Of a DNA stretch of 64,000 nt, positions 20,324 through 30,800 are shown one piece after another (positions within the stretch are counted from its first letter, which is position 1; each line of letters opens with the position of its first letter). Below the pieces are notes generated by a model. That model did not search any database. It was not told where the DNA came from and saw only the letters and a list, made by a program, of their open reading frames with translations. The position numbers and the translations under genes were made by a program. The stretch is from Phormidesmis priestleyi ULC007 (GTDB lineage Bacteria; Cyanobacteriota; Cyanobacteriia; Leptolyngbyales; Leptolyngbyaceae): positions 27,869 to 91,868 of the forward strand of contig NZ_MPPI01000009.1 in the NCBI RefSeq assembly GCF_001895925.1, given 5' to 3'.

Positions 20324-22003
20324 ATGGGTCAAGAAATTTCTGCGAGTCGTCGGTTTGGGATGGAAAACCCTCGCTTTGAAGCCTGGGTCGATCGCGGCTG
20401 GCTTCTAGGATTATTCGTTGCAGCAGTGGTGCTATTGGGTATAAATCTCGGAGACTTACCGCTCAGAGATTGGGATGAAGGCATCGTCGCTCAGGTGGCC
20501 CGTGAAATGTGGCGATCGCCCTTTCCCTCTTCAACCTGGCTCTATCCCAAAGAGTTGACCGGAACGCCCTATTTTAACAAGCCGCCTCTAATGCACTGGT
20601 TAGTAGCACTCACCTACTCGATCGCAGGCGTGAGCGAACTGACCACTCGCCTACCAGGCGCGATGCTGACGGCATTTTCGGTGCCGATGATGTATTGGCT
20701 CGGAAGAGAAGTTTTTTTCCAACGCACGGCAGCGATTTTTTCGGCGTTGGTCTACCTCACCTGGCTGCCCGTCGCGCGACAGGGACGGCTGGCAATGCTC
20801 GATGGAGCCGTGCTGTGTTTCTTTTTGCTGATGATGGCGTGTTTGCTGCGATCGCGGCGAGATTTACGCTGGGGTTTAGGCGTAGGGATCGGCGTGGGGC
20901 TGATCTGCCTCACCAAAGGCATTTTAGGGCTTTTGCTTGGCGCGATCGGGCTGCTGTTTCTGATCTGGGATACGCCTCGCCTGTTGACCAGCCGCTATCT
21001 CTGGCTCGGCATTGCGATCGGAGCGGTTCCGATCGGGCTATGGTATGGCGCTCAGTGGTCGCACTATCACCAGCAGTTTATTGATGCCCATTTGCTCAAT
21101 CAATCCCTAGTGCGAGTTTGGGGAACGGTCGGCAATAATAACGGCCCGGTTTGGTATTATCTGTGGGAAATTCTGAAATTTGGCTTTCCGTGGCTGCTGT
21201 TTTTGCCCCAGGGGTTACGCCTCGCCTGGGAAAATCGGGGCTTAAGCTGGGCGCGTCTAGCACTCGTCTGGAGCGGTGTTTATCTGCTCGTCATTTCGGC
21301 AATGCAGACTAAGTTACCCTGGTACGCCTTGCCCATTTATCCTGCTTTGTCGCTGATGGTGGGCGCTCAACTGAGTCGCATGTGGAACCCTTTGAAGATG
21401 GGAATTCGGCAACAGCGCCCGATCGTTCATGCTCGTATCTGGTTCGCAGTGTTTGCGGTGTTTGCATTTGTGGCATGGGGCTTAAGTGCCTACTTCACCT
21501 TTTTTGCCCCTCAGCAAGACCTTCAGCTTGTTTCCTCCACATTGGCGCTCACCGTCACTGTCACCGCAATTTTAATTCTTCGGCAAGACACTCAGTTTAT
21601 CTCGGTGCTGATCTGGGGCACTTATCTGACTTTGATGGTGCTAATGATGTCGAGTCATTGGGTCTGGGAGTTAGCCGAATCCTACCCGGTGAAACCTGTG
21701 GCGGATATGATTCAACGTTATACGCCTCGCGGTCAGACGATTTACACGTCTTATCCCTATCACCGTCCCTCGCTAAATTTTTATAGCGATCGGGCAGTCG
21801 TTCCTGCCTCTGAAGCAGAGTTGCAGCAGCGATGGAAGACTGACCCTCACCCTTACCAACTGTTGAGATCTTCGGCGTTGGGCTACTTGCCTACTAAACA
21901 GACTCAACTGCTAGAGATGCAAGAAGGATGGATTTTGGTGACTCGCAATTCGCACTTTAAGCCGATGGTAAGTGCCAGTCGCCACAAAAGCAGGAAATCT
22001 TGA
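20324..22003 (+). CDS. GT39/ArnT-like membrane glycosyltransferase
   Basis: The 559-residue multi-pass protein has the GT39 (PMT/ArnT) N-terminal signature LPLRDWDEGIVAQVAREM. The DE pair lies in the first extracytoplasmic loop, followed by YFNKPPLMHWLVAL and TRLPGAMLTAFSVPMMYWLGR. Around a dozen helices are visible, then a soluble C-terminal domain near 480-559. Such enzymes transfer sugars from polyprenyl phosphate to lipids or proteins on the outer face of the membrane; the acceptor is unknown. A second ATG lies at codon 13. Its stop directly abuts the stop of lspA on the other strand. Confidence 0.88.
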   Translation: MGQEISASRRFGMENPRFEAWVDRGWLLGLFVAAVVLLGINLGDLPLRDWDEGIVAQVAREMWRSPFPSSTWLYPKELTGTPYFNKPPLMHWLVALTYSIAGVSELTTRLPGAMLTAFSVPMMYWLGREVFFQRTAAIFSALVYLTWLPVARQGRLAMLDGAVLCFFLLMMACLLRSRRDLRWGLGVGIGVGLICLTKGILGLLLGAIGLLFLIWDTPRLLTSRYLWLGIAIGAVPIGLWYGAQWSHYHQQFIDAHLLNQSLVRVWGTVGNNNGPVWYYLWEILKFGFPWLLFLPQGLRLAWENRGLSWARLALVWSGVYLLVISAMQTKLPWYALPIYPALSLMVGAQLSRMWNPLKMGIRQQRPIVHARIWFAVFAVFAFVAWGLSAYFTFFAPQQDLQLVSSTLALTVTVTAILILRQDTQFISVLIWGTYLTLMVLMMSSHWVWELAESYPVKPVADMIQRYTPRGQTIYTSYPYHRPSLNFYSDRAVVPASEAELQQRWKTDPHPYQLLRSSALGYLPTKQTQLLEMQEGWILVTRNSHFKPMVSASRHKSRKS

Positions 22004-22480
22004 TCACTTGGCTGAAGTCCGATCGCTGCCATCCGGTGCTTTGCGAAAAGCGGCAACCAGCAGACAAAAAATGCCCACGTTGATAAAAGCATCTGCCAGA
22101 TTAAACACCGCGAAGTTAATCAGCCGCACATCTATAAAATCGACGACGTGACCCAGCACAAAGCGATCGATGCCATTCCCCAGTGCCCCACTTAAAATAA
22201 ACCCGTAGCCCAACTGCTCCCACCGCTCAAATCGAGGGCCAAACCACGCCAGGGCCATCAGTCCCACGCTAACGGCAAGTGACAGCCATCGCAGCCACAC
22301 GCTGCCCTGAAAGAGGCTAAACGCGGCTCCCTGGTTGATCACATAAGTGATGTGAAAAACGCCTGGCAGCAGCGGAATCGTTTGACCCAGCGTCATTGTC
22401 TTCACAACCCAGAGTTTTGTAAAGCGATCGAGGATCAGACCTACGATCGCAGCCAGCCAGAAAAAACGATTTTTGAACAT
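22004..22480 (-). CDS. lspA: Lipoprotein signal peptidase (signal peptidase II)
   Basis: The 158-residue protein with four transmembrane helices removes signal peptides from prolipoproteins in the plasma membrane. The family motifs are present: DRFTKLWV near residue 18, GNGIDRF near 101-107, VVDFIDV with the catalytic aspartate at about 114, and FNLADAF with the second at about 130. It lies 19 bp downstream of bioY on the same strand, so the two are probably cotranscribed. Confidence 0.96.
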   Translation of the reverse strand: MFKNRFFWLAAIVGLILDRFTKLWVVKTMTLGQTIPLLPGVFHITYVINQGAAFSLFQGSVWLRWLSLAVSVGLMALAWFGPRFERWEQLGYGFILSGALGNGIDRFVLGHVVDFIDVRLINFAVFNLADAFINVGIFCLLVAAFRKAPDGSDRTSAK

Positions 22481-22499
22481 TCAGGAGAGGGATCGAGGA

Positions 22500-23129
22500 C
22501 TAATAAAACATTAAACGACGCATTGCAAACGCCAGCACCGTCACAGCACACACGACCGCAAATTGTCCGGGTAGAGGAGTGAGAGAATAGGTTTTCAGAG
22601 CATCCCACAATGATAAAGCCTCTGCATCAGCCCACTTCAGCCCATAGGACAAAAATAAGTAGAAGATTCCAGTTAGATGAATGACTAACAGCCCGCAGAA
22701 ACAGCTAAAGGCTAGAGATTCTAGACGAGGAGGCGTTTTGAATGCGAGATATCCACACAGCCATGCGCCGGGAATGAAGCCCAGCAAATAGCCAAAGCTA
22801 GGCTTGCTAAAATAGTGAATTCCGCCGCCGTCGCTAAAGATTTCAAACCCGGCCAACCCCAGCAATAGATAAGCAATTTGGGAAATGACCGCCGCGTTTT
22901 TTCCGCCCAGACAGCCGACTAGCAGCACGGCTCCGATCTGGTAACTCACGCCCAAAAAGTGGAGGGGAACCGTTTGGGGTGTCCAAGTCCACGGCGCATC
23001 GGCGATCGAAGCCTTGAGCAGTGTGCCTCCGATCGTCAACAATAGGCCAGTCAACGCCCACAGCATATCGGTGAGCGTAATCGTGGGTCGGGTGGTAGTC
23101 AGTCGTGAGGAAGAAGTTGACCGCGGCAT
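22500..23129 (-). CDS. bioY: Biotin transporter BioY
   Basis: The 209-residue S component of an energy-coupling-factor biotin transporter. Typical BioY segments include the QTVPLHFLGVSYQIGAVLLVG stretch, the FSKPSFGYLLGFIPGAWLCGYLA stretch and a glycine-rich GGGIHYF loop. About six helices. It faces bioB divergently with a 116-bp gap, consistent with coordinated control of biotin uptake and synthesis. The ECF ATPase and T subunits are not in the window. It is followed by lspA. Confidence 0.93.
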   Translation of the reverse strand: MPRSTSSSRLTTTRPTITLTDMLWALTGLLLTIGGTLLKASIADAPWTWTPQTVPLHFLGVSYQIGAVLLVGCLGGKNAAVISQIAYLLLGLAGFEIFSDGGGIHYFSKPSFGYLLGFIPGAWLCGYLAFKTPPRLESLAFSCFCGLLVIHLTGIFYLFLSYGLKWADAEALSLWDALKTYSLTPLPGQFAVVCAVTVLAFAMRRLMFY

Positions 23130-23245
23130 AGTGATTGAAATTGTATCACTGGGTTAGAGATCAAAATTTTTGCATTCTCTAGACGCTGACAGACTGCTAA
23201 TCTAAATAGCTAGGAGTTTTGAATCTTCCCTGACGTTTGAATGCT

Positions 23246-24187
23246 ATGTTGACCTCTTCGATCGCGCCCATCGCCAAAATTTATCATCAGCCTCTGCCCG
23301 ATCTGCTGTTTGAGGCGCAGCGAGTGCATCGAGAGCATCACGATCCGCGGGCGGTGCAGATGTGTACGCTTAGTAGTATCAAAACGGGAGCTTGTCCAGA
23401 AGATTGCGGCTACTGTTCTCAGAGCGTGCATCACCAAACGGATTTGAAACCAGAACCGCTGATGGATCTTGAAAGCGTGGTGGCTGAAGCTCAGGTCGCA
23501 AAAGCAGCCGGATCAACGCGCTTTTGTATGGGAGCGGCTTGGCGAGAAGTGCGAGACGGTGCCCAGTTCGATCGCGTCCTTGATATGGTACGTCAGGTTG
23601 CCGCGCTGGATCTCGAAGTCTGCTGCACGTTAGGAATGCTCAAACCTCATCAGGCAAAACAACTCAAAGAAGCAGGACTGACTGCCTATAATCACAATCT
23701 CGACACGTCACCCAGCTATTACGAGAAAATTATCACGACTCGCACTTATCAAGATCGACTGGAAACGATTCGTGCCGTTAGTGAAGCCGGAATCTCGGTC
23801 TGCTGTGGCGGCATTGTCGGACTTGGTGAATCGGTTCAAGATCGGTTAGATTTGCTCGAAGCGCTGTCAAACTTGAATCCTCCACCTGAATCGGTGCCGA
23901 TCAATTGCTTGGTTCCCGTGGCAGGAACTCCGCTTGAAAATGCGCCTGCGATCGACGCGATCGAGCTTGTCCGCATGGTTGCCACCACTCGAATTCTGTT
24001 TCCAAAGGCAATGGTGCGACTGTCAGCCGGGCGACTAGAGATGAGCGACGAACTGCAAGCGCTGTGCTTTTTAGCGGGTGCAAATTCGATCTTTACAGGT
24101 GCGGTGCTGCTGACCACGCCAAACCCGGAGCGATCGCAGGATGAACGACTGCTCGATCGTTTAGGAATGGTGCCCAAACCGCTTTAA
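23246..24187 (+). CDS. bioB: Biotin synthase
   Basis: The 313-residue radical SAM enzyme inserts sulfur into dethiobiotin in the last step of biotin synthesis. The radical SAM cluster motif CPEDCGYC follows [10 protein letters not shown] near residues 45-60. Later come YNHNLDTSP and the [11 protein letters not shown] segment, which belongs to the family core. I take the ATG at 23246; a TTG three codons upstream is also open. Its stop overlaps by 4 bp the stop of the convergent Uma2 gene. It is divergent from bioY. Confidence 0.97.
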   Translation: MLTSSIAPIAKIYHQPLPDLLFEAQRVHREHHDPRAVQMCTLSSIKTGACPEDCGYCSQSVHHQTDLKPEPLMDLESVVAEAQVAKAAGSTRFCMGAAWREVRDGAQFDRVLDMVRQVAALDLEVCCTLGMLKPHQAKQLKEAGLTAYNHNLDTSPSYYEKIITTRTYQDRLETIRAVSEAGISVCCGGIVGLGESVQDRLDLLEALSNLNPPPESVPINCLVPVAGTPLENAPAIDAIELVRMVATTRILFPKAMVRLSAGRLEMSDELQALCFLAGANSIFTGAVLLTTPNPERSQDERLLDRLGMVPKPL

Positions 24188-24759
24188 TCGCTAAAAAGAT
24201 TCAGCTTTAAGACAAATTCAGGTAGGGTATCTTCGCCTGACAAGTCACTAGGGAGATTCAAGACTTCAACGGGGCGACGGAACCGATAAATTTCCACTCG
24301 CTGATCTTGAGGATTGATCAGCCAACCTAACTGCACACCATTGTCTAAATACTCTTGCATCTTGTCTTGCAGGTCTTGCAGATCGTCGGTTGCGGATCGG
24401 AGTTCAATCACAAAATCGGGCGCGATCGCCGGAAACTTGCGGCGCTGAATCGGTGTTAAAGCGTCCCATCTTTGGCGCTGAATCCAGGCGGCATCGGGCG
24501 ATCGATTCGCTCCATTGGGGAGTTTAAAAACAGTGGAAGAACTAAAGACAATCCCAAGATTTGTATGACGATTCCAGATGCCCAGATCAGTGATGAAGTC
24601 AGCTTCTCGTCTGCCGCTTTCTCCGCCTACAGGTGGCATGACGATCAGTTCTCCTGTTTGAGTGCGTTCAAATCGAAAGTTTTGATTGCGGCGACATAAT
24701 TCATAAAACTGGTCATCTGTCAGGTTAACTGTGTCTAGATTTAAGGTCAAAGCATTCAT
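24184..24759 (-). CDS. Uma2 family protein (DUF820 putative restriction-like endonuclease)
   Basis: The 191-residue protein has the Uma2 layout common in large cyanobacterial gene families. It starts with [20 protein letters not shown], then [18 protein letters not shown], and the PD-(D/E)xK-like core SPDAAWI ... [14 protein letters not shown]. It ends with [17 protein letters not shown]. These proteins have a nuclease fold, but their role is unknown and many are solitary, as here. It lies 38 bp from lpxD on the same strand, upstream-to-downstream order lpxD then this gene. Confidence 0.92.
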   Translation of the reverse strand: MNALTLNLDTVNLTDDQFYELCRRNQNFRFERTQTGELIVMPPVGGESGRREADFITDLGIWNRHTNLGIVFSSSTVFKLPNGANRSPDAAWIQRQRWDALTPIQRRKFPAIAPDFVIELRSATDDLQDLQDKMQEYLDNGVQLGWLINPQDQRVEIYRFRRPVEVLNLPSDLSGEDTLPEFVLKLNLFSD

Positions 24760-24797
24760 GATTTTTCCTGCTTTAGTCTGATGAGAATCTAGATCAT

Positions 24798-25844
24798 TTA
24801 ATCGATGCCTAAGTGCTTTTTGATTTGCTTAATCGAGAGATACATCTCATATAAGCGGTGATACATTGCAGAAGCTTTGAGATAAACTTTATGCTCGACG
24901 GCAGGATATCCTGAAACGGTTTGTCCGGCGGGGACATCTTTGTGAACGCCCGCCTTGGCAGACGCAACTGAGCCATCGCCCATTTTGGCGTTATTGGCAA
25001 CGCCGACCTGCCCCGCGAGAATAACGCGATTGCCGATTTGAGTGCCGCCTGCAATGCCGCAACCCGACGCAAACGCACAGGCTTCACCGACTTTTACGCC
25101 ATGCCCGATTTGCACGAGATTATCGATTTTGGTGTTGCGACCGATGCGAGTCTCACCCACAGCAGGACGATCGATCGCAGAATTACAGCCCACTTCAACC
25201 CCATCTTCTAGCACGGTGTAGCCAGATTGCTCCATCTTGAGCCAGCCCTCGCGAGTCGGCACAAACCCAAACCCTTCAGAACCGATGACTGCACCGCAGT
25301 GAATCACGCAATCAGCCCCGATGTGAGTGCGTTCTTGAATCGAGCAATTCGCATGAAGGACAGTCCGATCGCCAATCTGCACGTCAGGATAAATCACAAC
25401 ATTGGGATGGATGACGACACCCGCGCCAATTTTTGCCCCAGTTTGGATGACGACATTCGCCCCGATCGCGACGTTTTCGCCAATCTCAGCGCTGGGATCG
25501 ATCACTGCCGTGTGATGAATCACAGGCGCGGGTTTAAACGGATGATAGTAGAGCGCGATCGTTTGAGCAAAGGCGAGTCGTGGATGACGAACCGACACCC
25601 AGGCAATGCCACGAGCCTCGGCTTTTGCCTGCAAGTCTTCGTTAGATGGAAGAATTAAGGCACTAGCGGCAGTCGATCCGATCAACACTGCAAACTTGTT
25701 GCTTTCTGCATAGCTGATTGTGTTAGGAGTCGCTTCGTCGATCGCGGCAACCCCTGCGATTTCAGGATCGCTATCTGAGTGAGTGGTCAAACTGTGAGCC
25801 ACGATCGAGGAACCAAGTTTCTCAATAATTTCGCTAAACTTCAT
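24798..25844 (-). CDS. lpxD: UDP-3-O-acylglucosamine N-acyltransferase
   Basis: The 348-residue protein has an N-terminal uridine-binding domain (1-100), a left-handed beta-helix of hexapeptide repeats (105-310) and a C-terminal helical tail. The active-site histidine lies in the conserved NLVQIGHGVKVGE segment near residue 255. LpxD adds the N-linked acyl chain in lipid A synthesis. Many cyanobacteria keep lpxACD-like genes although their outer-membrane lipid differs from enteric lipid A. No other lpx gene is adjacent. Confidence 0.94.
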   Translation of the reverse strand: MKFSEIIEKLGSSIVAHSLTTHSDSDPEIAGVAAIDEATPNTISYAESNKFAVLIGSTAASALILPSNEDLQAKAEARGIAWVSVRHPRLAFAQTIALYYHPFKPAPVIHHTAVIDPSAEIGENVAIGANVVIQTGAKIGAGVVIHPNVVIYPDVQIGDRTVLHANCSIQERTHIGADCVIHCGAVIGSEGFGFVPTREGWLKMEQSGYTVLEDGVEVGCNSAIDRPAVGETRIGRNTKIDNLVQIGHGVKVGEACAFASGCGIAGGTQIGNRVILAGQVGVANNAKMGDGSVASAKAGVHKDVPAGQTVSGYPAVEHKVYLKASAMYHRLYEMYLSIKQIKKHLGID

Positions 25845-25884
25845 CGCAAATGCAGTTAAGATTGACGACCATTTACCCTACACC

Positions 25885-27315
25885 CTACACCGTATCCCCC
25901 GCACGTCTCAAGAAAGCGGCACATTCGACGTGGGCAGTTTGGGGAAAGAAGTCAGCAGGCTGCACACGCTGAAGCTCATATTCGCCCTCAGCGCAAAATA
26001 GCTTGAGGTCACGAGCCAGGGTCGCCGGGTTGCAGCTCACGTAAACAATGCGCTCAGGTTTCATGTGTCGAAGCGTCTCGATCACAGAGCCATCACAGCC
26101 CTTGCGAGGCGGATCTAACAGCACGATATCGGGTTTCATCTCTAGCGCGGGCAGACCTGTTTCAACGGTTCCGGTGAGAAAGATGACGTTTTCGATGTGA
26201 TTGAGTTCGGCGTTGATTTTGGCTTGCTCGACGGCTTCGGGCTGGACTTCTAACCCGATGGCGGTCTTGACTTTTTGAGCGATCGGCAGCGTCAGCGTCC
26301 CAATTCCGCTATAGGCATCGACAAAGGTCTCGGTGCCTTGCAGATCCAACTCATCCAAAATCACCTGCATCAGGGCTTCGGCTTGCTCGGTGTGAACTTG
26401 AAAGAACGTATCGGGGAGAATTTGGAACGTCAAACCCAAAAAGCGCTCGTGTAAGTGAGGTTGACCCGCAATGCAGCGAGTTTCTTTGCCAAAGATGCCA
26501 TTGGTTTTGGCACCATTCACGTTGAGAGAAACCCCGACTAGATCGGGATAGCGATCGAGCCAGTCTTGAGCCTGATCATTCAACCCAACCAGGTTTGCAT
26601 CTTTGCACACGAGGGTAAGCAGCATTTCTCCAGTGCGTCGTCCGATTCTCAAACTAAGGTGACGCACTTTACCACGATGAAGTTTCTCGTCATAGATGCC
26701 CCAGCCGCGTTTTTGAATGTCTAGTTTGACTTCTGCCAATAGCGGATTCAATCGCTGATCTTGAATCGGACATTGATTGAGGTTGATGAGTTGATGACTG
26801 CCTTTTTGATAATATCCGGCTTGCACCTGCCCAGTAGCAGAGCGAGTGATGGGGTAAGTCACCTTGTTTCGATAAGCCAAAGGCTCGGCAACATTTAAAA
26901 CAGGATTGACGTTCAGATCTCTGAAACCGCCGATTCGCTCTAACGCTTGGACAATTTGATTGCGTTTTGCCTCAAGCTGATAGTCATAATCGACGTGCTG
27001 CCACTGACAGCCGCCACACTTATCGGCAACAATGCAACTCGGTCTAATGCGGTGAGGAGAGCGGGTTAAAAGCTCGTGAACCTTGCCATTGGCGTAAGTG
27101 GGCTTGGTGCGGATCAGACGAACGATCGCGCGATCGCCCGTGACAGTATCAGGAACGAAAACGACGCGCTCTCCGAATCGACCCACGCCATCGCCGCCCT
27201 CTGTAATGTCGGTAATGTCAACTTCGACCAGTTCTCCTTGCCGCCATAGGTCAATCACAGGCTCAGTTGGGGTAGATTCTGATTCAAAAGGCAGTTGTAA
27301 GTCGGAGATGGTCAC
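25885..27315 (-). CDS. rlmD: 23S rRNA (uracil-5-)-methyltransferase, RlmD-like
   Basis: The 476-residue protein begins with a TRAM RNA-binding domain (about 25-90). The [4Fe-4S] cysteines lie in CIVADKCGGCQW near residues 92-104. The SAM-dependent methyltransferase core carries DAYSGIGTLTLP and the nucleophile motif VYVSCNPATLARDL. The family forms 5-methyluridine in 23S rRNA (RlmD/RumA) or tRNA (TrmA); the cluster cysteines and TRAM domain favour RlmD. It is 40 bp upstream of lpxD on the same strand. Confidence 0.92.
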   Translation of the reverse strand: MTISDLQLPFESESTPTEPVIDLWRQGELVEVDITDITEGGDGVGRFGERVVFVPDTVTGDRAIVRLIRTKPTYANGKVHELLTRSPHRIRPSCIVADKCGGCQWQHVDYDYQLEAKRNQIVQALERIGGFRDLNVNPVLNVAEPLAYRNKVTYPITRSATGQVQAGYYQKGSHQLINLNQCPIQDQRLNPLLAEVKLDIQKRGWGIYDEKLHRGKVRHLSLRIGRRTGEMLLTLVCKDANLVGLNDQAQDWLDRYPDLVGVSLNVNGAKTNGIFGKETRCIAGQPHLHERFLGLTFQILPDTFFQVHTEQAEALMQVILDELDLQGTETFVDAYSGIGTLTLPIAQKVKTAIGLEVQPEAVEQAKINAELNHIENVIFLTGTVETGLPALEMKPDIVLLDPPRKGCDGSVIETLRHMKPERIVYVSCNPATLARDLKLFCAEGEYELQRVQPADFFPQTAHVECAAFLRRAGDTV

Positions 27316-27822
27316 AGAGAATATTCCTGGTCTGATATAAACAGATCCCTATTCTCGCTTTTCTAATCGACATATGACCGAACTCGCTGAAGTCTTGCAA
27401 TTTATCGCAACGATCGAGCAAAAAATCTGGGCAAGTCTGCTTAGGATCGTGGATTAAATAACCTGTAAAAGTCCTCTGATTTGTCATCGCCGAGACTTTT
27501 GCCCCCTAAATCCCCCACGAGTGAGGGACTTTGAAGCCAGAGTCTTAGCTCAAAGTCCCCCAGAATGGGGGATTTAGGGGGCTGAAGCCGACCCAAACGC
27601 AGCGACAAAGATTGGTGTACACCGTAGCTCCTTAGGGAGATGGCGAGAAGTTACACCTTAATAAATCCACGTTCCTTACGAAATTGCAAATATTGGCGTT
27701 GCCTGATGGTGCTCTGAATTGAGGCTAAATTGTGTTGTTTTATCTTAAGCAAACGCTTTCTGTCAAATACTAGTGATACGCTATTATGTTCGGAAATAAC
27801 ACCCGTATTTTGGAGGCTTGTA
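27316..27822. other. Intergenic region with repeats
   Basis: It contains the palindromic repeat at 27501-27582. Beyond it is a mosaic that resembles the region after the kinase gene. TAAATCCACGTTCC near 27663 is the reverse complement of GGAACGTGGATTTA near 32406, and ATTGGCGTTGCCTGATGG near 27693 matches ATTGGCGTTGCTGAATGG near 32419. The GGAGG at 27812-27816 is the ribosome binding site for the next gene. No open frame is supported. Confidence 0.6.
27501..27582. repeat. Palindromic dispersed repeat, copy 1
   Basis: Inverted arms GCCCCCTAAATCCCCC and GGGGGATTTAGGGGGC with inner arms AGGGACTTTG and CAAAGTCCCCCA around a short variable centre. It can fold into one long cruciform or RNA hairpin. 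Copies are also at 32518-32600 and 38704-38784. This is typical of cyanobacterial REP- or MITE-like sequences; no coding capacity. Confidence 0.85.
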
Positions 27823-30800
27823 GTGTCTATAGACTCGGCATCCTCTTTCCTTCAAACAGAAATAATTCTAGAGAAAATCGCGGAAATCACTCTCCACATT
27901 CAACAGGGTCGGGAACTAGAGGACATTTTACAGTGGACGATCGCTGATGCCAGGGCACTTCTGCAAACCGATCGCGTTCTCATTTCTCGCTTCCTAGAAA
28001 ACCAGGATGCGGTCGTTGCCTTTGAGTCTGTCGGTGCAGATTGGACACCGATTCTCGGACAACTCATCTATGACCCCTGCTTTAGTGCAACTTGGGTCGA
28101 ATACAAGCAAGGGCAGACTACCACCCTCTCAGACACTCACAGCGGGACGATCGACCCTGGCTATGTCCAACTTCTGAAAGGGTTACAGGTGCAAGCCAAC
28201 CTGGTGGTGCCGATTTTCAACCAGGGCACCTTGTGGGGTTTATTGATTGCCCATCACTGTCGCAGCCCGCGTGCGTGGCAACCCTTAGAGGTGCAGTTAT
28301 TGCAGCACATCGCTCTGCAACTAGGGGTTGCCACTCAACAGGCAGAACTGCGCCAACGCCAGCAATATTTAGAAAGCCAGCTTGAGCAGCACACGGTTGA
28401 CCGCCAACAATCTACGATCGCTTTAACAGATCCAAACGGTGATATTTCTGGCTTTATTGGTACAGTTGCCGACCTCAACGATCGTCAGCGAAAAGAAGAC
28501 CTGATCCAAGATATTGCTCAAGGCGTTTCAGCAAAAACTGGCGAGGCATTCTTCCATTCGCTGGTGCAATATCTGACTCGCTTATTGGGCATGGATCAAG
28601 CCTTTGTGTTTGAATTAATTACGCCTGAAACCAAGCGAGTTAAGATCATTGCTGGGTTAAGTGATGACCAGGTTCTAGATGGGTTGGAGTGTCCCTTGGT
28701 AGGCACCCCCTGCGAACAGGTGTTTGAGCAGGGCTTTTGTATTTATCCTAACAACGTTCAGCAACTCTTCCCAGAAGCTTTGGCATTGAAGGCTTTGGGA
28801 GGAGAGAGCTATGTGGGCATTCCCCTGGTGAGTTCGTCTGGAGCGGTCATTGGCTCGATTTGCGTGATCAGTAACCAGGCGATCGCCAACGTCCAGTTTA
28901 TTCAAGAAGTCTTGACAATTTTTGCCGTGCGAGCCGCCTCCGAGCTAGAACGTCGGCAATCAGAAGCCATACTTCGTCGCTATGAGCGGATTGTTTCCGC
29001 CACCCCCGATATGGTGTCGCTGATCGATCGTAACTATCTCTACCAAGTCGTTAACCAGAGCTACCTAACCTGGAATCAGAAAACCTACGATCAAATTGTT
29101 GGACATTCTGTCAGCGATTTATTGGGGCAAGAACTTTTTGAGACTGTTCAGCCCTTAATGGATCGCTGCCTTGCAGGAGAACTTCAGCAAATCTTGGAGA
29201 CATGGCAGAACTATCCAGATGGACAGCGACGCTATATCAGAGCCACCTATTCCCCCTACCTAGAACTAGACGGCACAATCTCCGGTGTGGTGGTCAACGT
29301 CCACGATCTAACCGACCTAAAACTTGTTGAAGAAGCCCTGCGGGAGAGCGAAGAGCGGTTTCGTCAAATGGCGACTAGCATCCATGAAGTGTTTTGGCTA
29401 ACGGACATCAATTCCACCCAAACTATTTATGTCAGTCCAATTTATGAGGAGATCTGGGGACGCAGTTGTGCCAGTCTTTATGAGCAACCTAGATCGTTTC
29501 TAGAACCTATTCACCCAGACGATCGCGCCCACGTTTTAGACACCCTTGAGCAGCGGCCACAAACTGGCTTTAACCACGAATATCGCTTAGTTCGCCCTGA
29601 TGGAACGATTCGCTGGATCTGGGAGCGGGCTTTTCCAGTAGCAGATACTACAGGACATCCTTACCGTTTGGTCGGGGTTTCCCAAGATATTACCGATCGC
29701 AAAGCCGTCGAAACTGCATTAAAGGAGTCGCAACAGCACTACCAAAACCTAATAGAAAATTCTCCCGATATCATTGAACGGTTTGATCCTCAACTCCGGC
29801 ATCTTTTCGTCAGTTCAGCCCTCACCAAACTGACTGGAATCGCAACCGAGTCCTTTATAGGCAAGACCTGCCGTGATTTAGGCATGGATGCGGCCATGGT
29901 CAACACTTGGGAAGCAGCAGCCGGGTCTCTGCTGTCCACAGGTCAAAAGCAAATCATCGAATTTGAATTGCCGACGCTTAACGGGTTGCGCTCTTTTGAG
30001 ATGGCGATCGCTCCAGAGTTATCAGATCAACAAACGATCGAGTCGATTCTCTGTATCTCTAGAGATGTGACCGATCGCAAAGCGTCTGAAATTGCCCTAC
30101 GAGAGCAGCAACAGTTTACGGAACAGATCGCCCAATCTACCCTGGCAATTCTTTATGTATACGACCTAATTGAGCAGCGTAATATCTATACCAATCAACA
30201 GGTTGAAAAGGTTTTAGGGTATTCTCCAGAGGAGATTCAGGCCATGGGCGATGCGCTCTTTTCGCTGCTGGCTCATCCAGACGACCTGCCTAGAATGATG
30301 GCAGGTCAGCAGCGTCTTTTGACGGTTCAGAATGACGAATTTGTAGAAACGGAATACCGGATGCGGCACAAGACTGGAAGCTATCGCTGGTTGCTCAGTC
30401 GCGATCGCATCTTTAACCGCACTGCCGAGGGGTTGCCAACGCAGTCGTTGGGTGTTGCCACTGACATCACAATCCTCAAAGAAACTCAGGTTGCCCTGTA
30501 TCAACAAGCAGAGCGTCAACGGTTGCTGATGGCGGTTGCTCAACGGATTCGTCAAACGTTAGATCTACACGACATTCTCGGTACCACAGTGACCGAAGTT
30601 CGGCAGTTCTTGCAGACAGATCGGGTGGTGATCTATCGGTTTGAACCCGACGGGAGCGGCATCGTCATTGCAGAATCGGTGACAGAGGGCTGGCGATCGA
30701 TCTTGGGAATGCAAATTACCGCTTCCTATTTTGTGGAAATCCAAGGACAACTCTACGAGCAAGACAGAGTTAAGGCAACCGATGATATTTACACCGCTAA

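Noticed and set aside
27730-27822. N-terminal extension of the large kinase
   Set aside because: The GTG at 27823 has a perfect GGAGG at ideal spacing, while the upstream codons look non-coding and follow repeats.
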